From assembly GCF_020382885.2 (NCBI RefSeq), contig NC_058514.1, positions 13,006,249-13,070,248 of the forward strand: 64,000 nucleotides of DNA, given 5' to 3'. Origin of the DNA: Scatophagus argus (lineage: Eukaryota > Chordata > Actinopteri > Scatophagidae). The notes below the pieces were generated by a model. It was not told the DNA's origin. It saw only the letters and a program-made list of their open reading frames with translations, and did no database searches. Shown here one piece after another: positions 38,301 to 48,120 of the stretch (its first letter is position 1; each line of letters begins with the position of its first letter). The position numbers and the translations under genes were made by a program.

Positions 38301-40517
38301 CCTGTGCTGTATTAGGCTTTGGCTTCCAGTGGCCTTCTTCAAACGGCAGACAGCACACAGAGGAGAACAGTGCAGCCAATAGACAAACCAACACATCTGC
38401 GCTCAACTGTGAGTCCTTTTCTCTTTTTTTCTTTTTTTTTAGTTTCCACTTAGCGCTAAAGTCTTTTTGGTGAAAATAGTGTCCCATTATTTTGCTCCAT
38501 TGAAAATATTACAGACAGCATGTTAAAAACTTAAGCACTGAACACGGTGTCAGAGCTGAGAACAAAATAATCAGCAGTTACTTACTTGCATTCCTGTACA
38601 AAATCGTTCAAAATGTCCTCCACTTCAACCAACTACAGCAGTAAAATCAATGCATGTGTCATAATAATCCAATGATATCAGGTAGTGAGTACTTTTAATA
38701 CTTTAAGTACATTTTCCTGATTACAGTTTTACTTAGGGAACATTTTTAATGCTATTTTTACAGTATGATATTAGTACTTTTACTTAAGTAAGGGATCTGA
38801 TTACTTCCTCCATCACCTCTGGATGGTGTAGCATTTTAAAGGCTAAAAGATTATAAAATTGAAAGAGTAGATTGGATTGATAGTGAAAATAATGTTATGT
38901 CACTTTTATCTTTATGCAATATGTACTCACTCAATTAATGTGCTTCTTCAACTTAGTAGCTCACACCCATTTATCACACATGCATTATCATTAATTGTCC
39001 AGCAGATGGCAGGATAGACCACTGTGGACTCTGTAACCTTAATTTTTGAAGTATCTTTATTAGAACTTAGTGATGCTTTTTGTAAAAAGAATGGCAAACA
39101 CAGGCTTGGTTATGTATTTATTTTTAATAAACCGGGTCATAACATTGACCGACACTGAACATCCTCTACAGAAACCACTGAGGAGGATTGATATTGAAGA
39201 AGTGAGTGGAAAGGTGTCAGCGTCTGAGGTGGAGTCAGACGGGTCCAAGAAGCCCTTCATCCGGGAGGTGGTGAGGGAGGCTGAGGGCGAGTCCTCTCCA
39301 CTGTCGACATCACCCAGCGCCAAGATGATCAAGATCGAGGAGATAGCAGAAGTCCCTTCACACTCATCTGACCAGTTAGTCGCACTGCCTCTTCTGTTTC
39401 AGGATATTGGATGTTTCATTTGGTCTCAAGTGTTCTCAACACATCTGGTATCTATTATTCCCACCCAGGAAACATGTCCTCTGTTTCTGTTCCCCAGAGT
39501 TCCTTCTAGCAGACAGACTAATCTACCAGCGCAGGAAGAAATCACACATCCTCCTCAGCCATCAGCCGACCCCTCCCCGACAGTAACAGACCTGCCTCCT
39601 CCACCCACCAACAGTTTCCAGCTGGAGGCTGAGCTCCGTAAGATCGGAAACCAGCCCGAAGCGATTTACAGATATCTGAGGGTGAGCTGCGTGTTTGGAG
39701 ATAACAGATCACACTGTGTTCATTGTAATTTATTGTTGGCAAGATCATATTTGTGTCTTCAGACAGTATAATTACATGCTGTCAGCACAGCCGTGGTAGT
39801 GACAGTGCAGGCATGCATATGTAGATTAAAGCAATCCAGTTTTTTGCCAAAAAATCTAGATTGAATTACTTTATTTTTTAAGAGACTTTTACAAAATCCA
39901 GTATCTAGAATGAATTGGCCAACCAAATCACATGCGGTACATATACATGATTACCCTGAATTATTTGGCTTGAGCTTAAGTTCTCAGCCTTGTTTTTTTT
40001 TCTTGTCTTGCAGCAAATAAAGCCTGACGCATATGTAAACATTTTCCACAACTCCCTTGAACCTGACATTCTCAGTCAGATCTTGAGGGCTCTGCATGGT
40101 TTCTATATCAAGTAAGTTTTATTAGATGCTCAGAACAAAATCTGACCTGAAAGTTATTCGTGTAGTATTGTGTTGTACTGTTGTGATTAACATCAGTCCT
40201 GTGCAGGAATGAAGCACCGGCCGTCACACTGGAGGTCCTCAGGAGTCTAGCAAGTGTGAGGCGCTTCGACATGGCCGTCATGTTCATGTCGTCCCCCGAA
40301 AAGAAAGGTTGATTCTCTCTCATGTACTGTTGCATATGACTCCTGTTTTTCACCATGTTTTTTTCCAACCACACTTTTCATCATATTGATGATGGCTGTG
40401 CTGCTTTTTTTTTTTTTCTTTTTGCCCCCAGTGCTGAAAGATGTGTTTGACTTCCTTCACCAAGCTGAGCTGGACGGATCATCGGTCACAGCCTTACAGA
40501 AGAAGTACGGAGTGTGA
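35336..40517 (+). CDS. rpap3: rpap3, RNA polymerase II-associated protein 3
   Basis: TPR co-chaperone of the R2TP/PAQosome complex, linking HSP90/HSP70 to assembly of RNA polymerases, snoRNPs and PIKKs. Sixteen exons: 35336-35482, 35583-35744, 35838-35948, 36039-36166, 36279-36400, 36481-36551, 36638-36772, 37160-37287, 37389-37510, 37864-37934, 38316-38408, 39172-39374, 39498-39681, 40014-40111, 40207-40307, 40432-40517 (TGA). Total 653 residues against about 665 in human. The start MSGGNKAIELQLQMRQNAE matches the family N-terminus. There are two TPR blocks and a C-terminal RPAP3_C domain (FQLEAELRKI through KKYGV). The first donor is a weak GTTGAG; the stronger GTAATG downstream would break the frame. 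Confidence 0.95.
35838..36551 (+). other. rpap3: rpap3 first TPR domain
   Basis: Exons 3-6 encode about residues 104-247: an acidic lead-in (SNESDSEEAAVDQEKALAEK), then three TPR units with GNAFFKEGKYNDAIECYTRG, LPTNRATSFFRLKKYAVAES and ARFALKKYESALEDYEMVL. Arg/Lys/Asn residues of the carboxylate clamp (KEKGN, NRA) are retained, so binding of the EEVD tail of HSP90/HSP70 is expected. Confidence 0.9.
37160..37934 (+). other. rpap3: rpap3 second TPR domain
   Basis: Exons 8-10 (about residues 293-399) repeat the exon lengths of the first TPR block exactly (128, 122, 71 bases for 36039-36551 and for 37160-37934). This shows that the two domains arose by an ancient exon-triplet duplication. Motifs GNAYFKEGKYEAAVECYSRG and LPANRAMALLKLDKYAEAE mirror those in TPR1. 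Confidence 0.92.
38688..38822. repeat. Teleost TACTTTTACTTAAGTA repeat in rpap3 intron 11
   Basis: TACTTTAAGTACATTTTCCT, then TTAGTACTTTTACTTAAGTA followed by AGGGATCTGATTACTTCCTC is the 3' part of a very common teleost interspersed repeat. It sits in the large intron between 38408 and 39172. Confidence 0.75.
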
Positions 40518-41816
40518 CACTTGGACATAAGGGAACTCTGCAAGCTCTAGAGACTGTAAATTTCAACACACAGTGCTGCTTTGTTTTAAATGCCAGCAAA
40601 ACAATGCAGTTATGTTCTAATACTGATTAAAGTTCAGTTCAGTTGAGTTTCACCAAATTGGACTGCTGTGTTACAGCCTTTCACCTGCTGAAATGCGATT
40701 TCAACTGCTTTGTCTCTTCACAATGCCATGTTCATTTGAAGTTGGAAAATGGCAGATTGTTGAGACTCACAGTGCAGAATCCTGTTCCTGTGCAACAGCT
40801 GATGTCACCAATGATTCTTTCTGAGTAGATTTATGTCCTTAACCATTTAGTTTCCATACATATGTGAGCATGCAGTGCTGAAAAATATTATTTTTATCGA
40901 TTCTATTGATGACAGAATTAGCAGAATGCGCATCCAACTTGTTTGGGTTCAGATGTTACATAAAGGCAAACTAAGTGGAAAAAGGCTGGTGTGCAGAATG
41001 TAAACCTTTGGCAGGTGTATGGAAAATTATTTTTGAAAATGTTTCCAACAAATAAATCTGTATGAGAAACTTAACCTCTTGTACGTATAATTTTGGGCAT
41101 AATAAACATGTTTGTGTCTTGACATGCAATCGCAGAGATTTGAGGGGGAACTTCAACCAGAAGGGATTTTCTGTGAAAAAGAACTGCAAATGTCCAACTT
41201 TCCAATACATCCTGAATGCAGCATAAAGGTATGGATTGGTCTGGGTGAGTGATGGAGGTGCTCAGTTTGAGTGTTTAAATGTTCTTTTCAGAAACGAAAT
41301 TACAAACAGAGGTGTGTTTTGTCGTGTGTGTATGTGCCGCTATTGAGTCAGTCAACTATGGAAGTAAAAGTTCAGAAGTCAGAATGTCGTAATCTGAGAT
41401 GTGTCACACGTGTGATGAATTGACATTCTAATCAGTGAATGTATAGCACTTCATTGTTTATTAAGTACAATAGTGTGTACTGTTTGGCAAGACAAATAGG
41501 AATACATCATAAAAGTAAATGATTAGCCTTGTGTAATTAAAGAAGAAAGTCCCAAAATGTATTATTCAAGCACACAAACTATGAATTCTCTCTATAGCAG
41601 TCTAATCTTGTCCAGGGTCACAAAGAGTTTGGAACCTGTCCCAGAATGCACTGCACTAAAGACAGGGAAACACCCTGTTGAGGTTTCCAGTCCATCAGAG
41701 TCCTCGTGCACCATGGTTGAGCAAATACAGCTATACACATTGATTCAGAGTCTTTAATAGTAAGATTACTGGATCAGGAGAATGTAGTCTGCACTGAGCA
41801 CAGTTCCTCCAGCGTC
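40518..41816. other. Convergent 3' region of rpap3 and the Ig gene
   Basis: rpap3 reads rightwards and the Ig gene leftwards into this interval. An ATTAAA at 40626-40631 and AATAAA hexamers at about 41050 and 41099 can serve rpap3. A minus-strand AATAAA at 41462-41457 can serve the Ig gene. No further coding exon, and in particular no hydrophobic anchor exon for the Ig gene, was found. Confidence 0.6.
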
Positions 41817-44800
41817 TCAGCATCCACACCAGTGAGGTTCTGCAATGAGAAGCGCGTAAACCAGAGTTAGAACAAATAACGGCAATGAAGTGAGTACACT
41901 CAAACCTCTGGCAACAGCCCACCTGAGACACTGAGCGTCTCGTTGACCATCGCTGTCTTCCCAGTGAATGTGTTCTCAGCCTGGCAGCTGATGGACTCTT
42001 TGGAAACATAGCGGTTCACAGTGACGTCAATCACACTGCCTGTCATAGTTTTCCCATATAAGGTCCATATGAAGCTGCAGGAAGGAGTGCACTCGGCCGA
42101 GCACGTAAAGCTCGCTGTGACCCCTGTTTCAAGGGCATCTGGTCCTGAAATGACCACATTCTTCGGCCCATCTGCAAGAGAAGAGACATACATTTAACAT
42201 TTAAACAAGCGCAGATATACAGAAAAGTTTCTTCTCTCCTGATATTGGCTTACCAGGTACCACCACTGTGGTCTCAGCAGTTCTGTTTGTCTTTGTCACA
42301 GAGTTAAAAGCCACACAGGTGAGTGTGGCCTCGTATGGAGGAGTTACAGGAGTGAATAATATGGAGACATTTGTAGCCAGGAGCACATCATTGTAAAACC
42401 AGGTGATGGAGCAGACAGGGAAGCAATCAGTAACACATTGCAGCTCTGTTGTGGATCCAGGCAGAGTGAACATGTCCTCACCCACAGGCCCTTTGTTGGG
42501 TTTCACAATAAGCACTTCATCTGGACCATCTGGAAAATGTGAGACAACTTTTTTGAGTTCTGATTGGTTGTGAACATACTAAATAGCTGAGCCTAGCAAG
42601 GGGAACAGCAAGCCTGGCTCTGTCTGAAAATCTGCCTTCCAGCTCCTCTAAAACTCACATAAAACATTTTGTCTTATTTCTCCCTCCTCTGTCACTGTCA
42701 AGCTGCATGATGATGTGATTTTCATGAACTTGCTGTACTCACAGTTCACTTCCATCAGGTAGCCAACAGACAGCACGGGGGTCCCACCCTCAACTGCTTC
42801 CAGTGTGTTGTGGTAGAGTGTTTGGTTCACACTCTCCAGTACCGAACATTGGTATAGCCCTCCGTCCGTTTGCAGGAGAGGACTGAAGGTCATAGTGGTG
42901 TTGTCAGGGGAGAAATGCACTCTTTCAGATGCTAGCATTTGGTATTTGTTCTTTAGCCATGTAATGGAAGCTGGATCCTGAGCACCAACACACTGCAGGG
43001 TGAAGCCCTCACCTGCAATCGGCAAGGCCTGAGAGGCAGGAAGCACTGAGTATGGATCTGTGAAGTGAGAATGTTAAAAGATCAGAGGTGACATCAGAAC
43101 TGAAAACAATCTAAAATCTGTTGGACAGCAGATGAGAGCAATGTCGCACACTCACCAGTGACAGTGAGGTTCATAGTGGCAGCAATAGTGGCGTTAGACA
43201 ACATGTTCATGGCCTCACATGTCAGAGGCTCGATTTTAGCGTAGTTGCTAAGAGTGATCTCCAGGCGACTGGCAAACTTCCCCTTCGCTTCCTGTTGCAG
43301 GATGGGTATCTGGATTTGGTCACCCTGCAAAGTCTTCCCCATGTACTTCCAAGTGAATTCACAGGATGGAATGCATGTGGCAAAACACGTGTACACATAC
43401 TGTTTTCCCATTTCCACTGTATTGTCACCAGTGATGATAATGTTGGATAAACCTGAAGAAGAAGACATAAAAATACATTTGAATGTGCTATACAATAGAA
43501 ATGCACACATGCTATATTTGTATTTGAGAAGAAGACACATCACTACAGTTGCTGAATTGGCTCAAATATTGACCCAGAAATATGCACTGAATTGATTTAA
43601 GGTGCGGATTGTGTTTTCAGTTTTGTCAGTATCGTGATTAAGGGTGCATGTAACAGAATATTTTGCTCTGTGATTGGATGTTTCTTGCCTAAATGCGCCC
43701 TGAGAGTCATACTTAAAGTTTTTGTGGACACTTTTGCCTTGGACTTTTTTTTTTTTTTATCAGACAAGCAGATATTTTCTGACTGATTCTTATGAGTTTC
43801 AGCATCTCGTTCTTGCCCCAGAAGTGTTCCAGTCCATTAATAGTCTAATGGGGTAATTTCTTTGACATACTTGCCACTGGCACCAAGACAGACTTGGAGA
43901 TGTAGAGATGTGAGACGGTGTCCTGAGCCTCGCAGGTCAAAGTCTCAGAGACAACAGCACTGCTTGGTGGAATGACTGAAATGGTGTGGCCTCGTGGGGT
44001 GCTGTAGACCTCCTCCTCCTCCTCAGAGACAACAGTCCAGTTGTAGCTGCAGGAGGGGTAGCAGTCAGCTGAGCAGGTAAAGTTGGATGCAACTCCTGCA
44101 GTCAGAAACGCTGGACCGCTGATATAAATATTTGATGGTCCAGCTGAAGAGTTGAAGATAGATTTGGTTGCAGGTACTGCTCAACAAAATGCACAAGCTC
44201 TTATTCTTTATATATATGTATATACATATATATATACATATATATATAATTACTGTTACCTGTCATTTGTAGCGTCTTTTGGGCAGTGGCTGATATTCCT
44301 GTAACAGGATTGACTGCTGTGCAGGTCAGGATCTGTGTTGGCTGTAGTTCCCCTAACTGCAAGCTCAGCTCCGGGCCCTGAGAGGTCACGTTACCTCTCG
44401 TCCAGGTGAACTGACATGCCGGGTAGCAGCTGGCTGAGCACTGGAATCTGTACAGTATTCCCACAGTCACTATGTCCACCCCAGCGATGACCACTGAAGA
44501 CGGTCCATCTGTGATTGGACGTACAGAAGACAGATAGACACAGGAGCATCTTTAAAAAGTAGCTAATTTACAATGTGATTTTTTTTGTTTGTTCAAGGAG
44601 GAGAAATGTTTATGCCAAGTTTGAATCAAAGCTTACGTGGATTGCATATCAGTTTACATTATGGATCTTTCCACTAATAACACCAACTATAATTACAGAA
44701 ATTGTGGTTTTTACATGGATTAATTTACTCTTAATTGTCAAATAGGAATTTTTACATTATTTTGTCTAGTTTGATGTTATTAGTTGCCACCATATAAGCT

Positions 44801-46005
44801 GACCCCTGAAACTAAAGTGCATGGCGGTTTTGAGGATTTCCAGGTAGAGGCAGAGTATACTCACAGATGACTTGCATGTTGTAGCCAACAGACTGGATGG
44901 GGGTCCCGCCCTCTGCCACCAGACATTGGTATAAACCTTCATCTGTCTGCAAGAGAGGGCTGAAAGTCATGGTGACGTTGTCAGGGGAGAAATGCACGGT
45001 TTCAGATGGCGGCATTGGGAGTTTGTTCTTCAGCCATGTGATGGACGCAGGGTTCTGAGAGCCAACACACTGCAGAGAGAAAGACTTGCCTGACACTGAC
45101 GGGGCCTGAGAGGTGGGACGCACTGAGATGGGGTCTTTGCAGAGAGAACATTCAAAACACCAAACATTAGCATGAAAGTTGTGATTAGTTTTTGTACTTT
45201 TTCAGAACAGTTTTCACTGCATTGCTGCACTGTTTTGGTTTGTTTTTTGCACTAAATTCACCACATATTCTTATTTATTATTACTCCTTGGCCTTTAGAC
45301 TTCTAATCTTGTTTGGAGCAACTGTAAACAACCCAGCTTCCTCCAGGGATCAATGAAGTATTTCTGATTCTGATTCTGAGAAAGGTGAGAGCCAAATTAC
45401 TTACCAATGACGGTGAGGTTCTTAGTCACAGTGATAGTTTCATGTGATATGGAGTTTGTTGCCTCACACGTCAGAGGCTCGATTTTAGCGTAGTCAGTAA
45501 AAGTGATCTCCAGATGATTGACAAAGGTCGTCTTGTTCCCCTGGTGCAAGATGGGTATCTGGATTTGGTCACCCTGCAAAGTCTTCCCCATGTACTTCCA
45601 TATGAAATCACAGGATGGAACACACTCGGCAGAGCATATGAACGTGTACTGTTTCCCCATCACCACTGTGTTGTCACCAGTGATGATAACGTTGGATGAA
45701 CCTAAAGGAGACATTAAAAGGCATTTGACTGTTCTATGCTTATTTTACAAGCAGGACATGCGTGATACAATAGAAATGTTATCGTGATTGATTTAGTAAG
45801 TGGATTTGCCGTATTTACAGATACATGGAATGTGATCACGGGTGTTTTACTAATAATATTTCCCATGCATTTGCTCTTGAGCGTGGAAGCAAATTTCTGA
45901 CTTTAACATTTCTTGCCTTTTTGTGTTGAAACAGAACACATACCCACAGAGTTCACTACGGTCATGAAAAATTTACTAGATGAAGGGTAGCATTTTTCTG
46001 GCGTG

Positions 46006-46075
<70 letters not shown>

Positions 46076-48054
46076 TGAATAAGGGTAAACAAAAATCACA
46101 TCATCATTATTAATGATATCAAAGGCAAACTCTTTGTGCAAAGATAGAGCTGATTGAAGCAGCACTGCAGCAGTAACACTACCCGTGTCCACACACACAC
46201 ACTCAAGCCGCAGCACTTCAGCAATGCAGTCGTCACGCTGTATACCTTTAAATCTAAAAAGGGACTGGGTCCTCTTCCACTGAATCCACCATGTTTCTAC
46301 AGCAGGACAGAACAGACACACCAAACGCTGGCTCTAGAGAGGGCCTCTGGTGTTTAAACAGTTATTGTAGATTCTAATGCATGTTTGGAAGGGGAAGGCA
46401 GAGGGGAGATGTATTACGGTGTTTACAATCTGCACTCTCAGTGCTACAAGCCATTGAATTTTACTCCAGGGCTGTGTCCTGCACGATCAGTTGGACTGGC
46501 CGGTCCTAAACACTGGACCTTTAAACTGAGAAAGACTGCATTCTGTTGCCAATAAATGAAACTTTTCACTTATAAGATTAAAACTGTGGTAGTTCTTCTT
46601 TCAAACTTTTTATGAGTACAGCTTTAATCTCAGACATATGATCCAAATGAAATTGTTAAGTATTATAAAATATAAGATAATGGTAATTAAAACATGCAAA
46701 TTCAATCCAAATGCAATTAGAGTTGAGTTTCCAAAGAATCTAATCATGAATCTAAATCACAGTTTAATATGCAAGTAAACAATTTGAATTTGAATCTAAC
46801 AGTGTACTTCTGACAGCCTTCCATCTTATATGACACATTTCTCTCATGCAATACACCCAATGTTAGTTGCTTTTTTTTTTAAAGTCATCGATTGTTAATT
46901 CTCATTGCAGAGTAAGTTCTTTCACATACTTGCCACCCACAGGAACAGCGTCGTAGAGATGTAGAGATGTGAGACGGTGTCCTGAGCTTCACAGATCAAA
47001 GTTTCAGAGTTGATGGTACTCTCAGGTGGCGTGACAGAAATTGTGTTTCCTTGTGCAGTACTGTACACCTGCTCATCCACGACTACAGACCAAGAGTAGC
47101 TGCAGGAGGGGTAGCAGTCAGCCGAGCAGGCGAAGACAGATGTAGCACCAGAAGTCAGCATGGATGGACCGCTGATCCGTATGTTTGATGGCCCAGCTGA
47201 CAAGTTTTAGAAATAGATTTGGTGAAAGGACTCGCTGCTGAGAGAGCTCATGAATTTGAATTCAGTGTAGTCATTCATACCCGTCACTTGAAGAGTCTTT
47301 TGGACAGAGACTGAATTCCCTGTCGTGGGGTTGACCACTGTGCAGGTCAGGATCTGTGTTGGCATTATGTGTAGGAGCTGCAGGCTCAGCTCCGGCCCCT
47401 GAGAGGTCACATTGCCCCTGGTCCAGCTGTACTGGCAGGCCGGGTAGCAGTTGGCAAAGCACTGAAAACCATACGGGATTCCCACTGTCACTACGTCCAC
47501 ACCAATGATCACCACTGAGGATGGCCCATCTGCAGGAAAAGGGAACAGACAAGACTAAAAATGTTTGGTCTGATTAGAAAATATTCAACTCCTGAGGGAA
47601 TTGAAGTCTGTGAAGGAGGTCTATGACAGTCAGTACAAGGTGAGAATGTTAAAAGCAAAGAAAGTTTGCTTTGCTGTAGTTTTTAAACATTTTAAGATAG
47701 TAGTAGGAATCAGAATTTAAAGGGTCTTACATGAAGTTTCCCCCACGGCTCCACTCTGCTCAGTTTCACTGGCAGAAAAACCTTGCATATGAGAAAAGAT
47801 AATGCATCCTTACTTAATACATCCTTAATTTTCTGGTAACTAAGTTCTACAAACAAAACCAAATCTAATCAAATAATTAGCTTGAAATTACATCATTAAA
47901 TTTCAGTAATGTCTAAAATAATTTAACATAACATTTAACTGACAGCTCTGCTAAAAAGCTGACTGATGCAAGCAGATGGATTAAGCAGCAGGGCAGCCCC
48001 CTTACCTGCCAGGCAGGTGAGCAGCAGCAGCAGACAGGCTGAGTGATGAACCAT
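41817..48054 (-). CDS. Ten-domain Ig superfamily protein, CEACAM-like architecture, apparently secreted
   Basis: Minus-strand exons: 48054-48006 (signal peptide MVHHSACLLLLLTCLA), 47781-47731, 47529-47281, 47196-46930, 45701-45405, 45134-44865, 44508-44260, 44143-43871, 43452-43156, 43057-42743, 42529-42254, 42171-41923, 41839-41817. All internal exons are phase 1-1, giving 954 residues with ten Ig domains. Domain order is A-B-C-D-A'-B'-C'-D'-E-F. Eight of the ten have an extra cysteine pair beside the B-strand cysteine (for example QCFANCYPACQYSW). Type D domains (LQCVGSQNPASITWLKN) are ordinary and resemble CEACAM/IgSF adhesion domains. Several N-glycosylation sites (GNVTSQ, DNVTMT, DNTTMT) are present. 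The last exon in phase gives EPHWCGC and stop, with no membrane or GPI segment. The exact orthologue is not recognised; the C-terminus is the least certain part. Confidence 0.8.
41923..42529 (-). other. Membrane-proximal-type Ig domains E and F
   Basis: Exon 42529-42254 (GPDEVLIVKPNKGPVGED, CVTDCFPVCSITW) and exon 42171-41923 (GPKNVVISGPDALETGVTAS, CSAECTPSCSFIW) have no counterpart in the duplicated block. Domain F is most like the third domain of the neighbouring gene (51845-51597). Confidence 0.8.
42743..44508 (-). other. Ig module 2, domains A' to D' (duplicate of module 1)
   Basis: Exons 44508-44260 (249 bases), 44143-43871 (273), 43452-43156 (297) and 43057-42743 (315) repeat the order and nearly the lengths of module 1. 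D' carries a 15-residue insertion (SVLESVNQTLYHNTLEAVEG region) relative to D. Domain B' has a Glu run (VVSEEEEEVYS). Confidence 0.85.
44209..44252. repeat. (TA)n-rich microsatellite next to a splice donor
   Basis: Alternating TATATATGTATATACATATA-type sequence ends about ten bases from the donor of the exon 44508-44260. It is long enough to be length-polymorphic. Confidence 0.85.
44865..45701 (-). other. Ig module 1, domains C and D
   Basis: Exon 45701-45405 (297 bases) is domain C (SSNVIITGDNTVVMGKQYTF, CSAECVPSCDFIW). Exon 45134-44865 (270 bases) is domain D, which lacks the extra cysteines (LQCVGSQNPASITWL, ends YQC). Domain C shares a long identical nucleotide block with the exon at 43452-43156 (around GGGTATCTGGATTTGGTCAC). 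Confidence 0.85.
45335..45385. repeat. Teleost repeat end in Ig gene intron
   Basis: CTCCAGGGATCAATGAAGTA then TTTCTGATTCTGATTCTGAG, the common teleost repeat terminus. It is located just downstream (minus strand) of the exon 45701-45405. Confidence 0.75.
46007..46075. repeat. (CT)n(CA)n microsatellite in Ig gene intron
   Basis: An uninterrupted CT run of nearly 60 bases followed by a short CA run, in the 1.2-kb intron between domains B and C of module 1. The equivalent intron in module 2 (43870-43453) is much shorter, so this DNA was probably inserted or expanded after the duplication. Confidence 0.95.
46930..47529 (-). other. Ig module 1, domains A and B
   Basis: Exon 47529-47281 (249 bases, GPSSVVIIGVDVVTVGIPYG) is domain A and exon 47196-46930 (267 bases, GPSNIRISGPSMLTSGATSV) is domain B. 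Both have the C-x3-C-x3-C-x3-W signature (CFANCYPACQYSW, CSADCYPSCSYSW). They are near copies of the exons at 44508-44260 and 44143-43871. Confidence 0.85.
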
Positions 48055-48099
48055 GGTTCTGGAGACAGTGTGAACAGCTCTCCACACTCGTTTAACTAT

Positions 48100-48120
48100 C
48101 CACACTCTTATAATGCACAA
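48100..48120 (-). promoter_or_regulatory. Putative TATA box of the ten-domain Ig gene
   Basis: On the minus strand GCATTATAAGAGTG (TTATAA at 48113-48108) lies about 55 bases upstream of the ATG at 48054. This fits a TATA promoter with a very short 5' UTR. Confidence 0.5.

Noticed and set aside
39070-39771. Continuous 233-codon frame as a single-exon gene
   Set aside because: It contains two rpap3 exons (39172-39374 and 39498-39681) joined through an in-phase intron; the first part is intron sequence.
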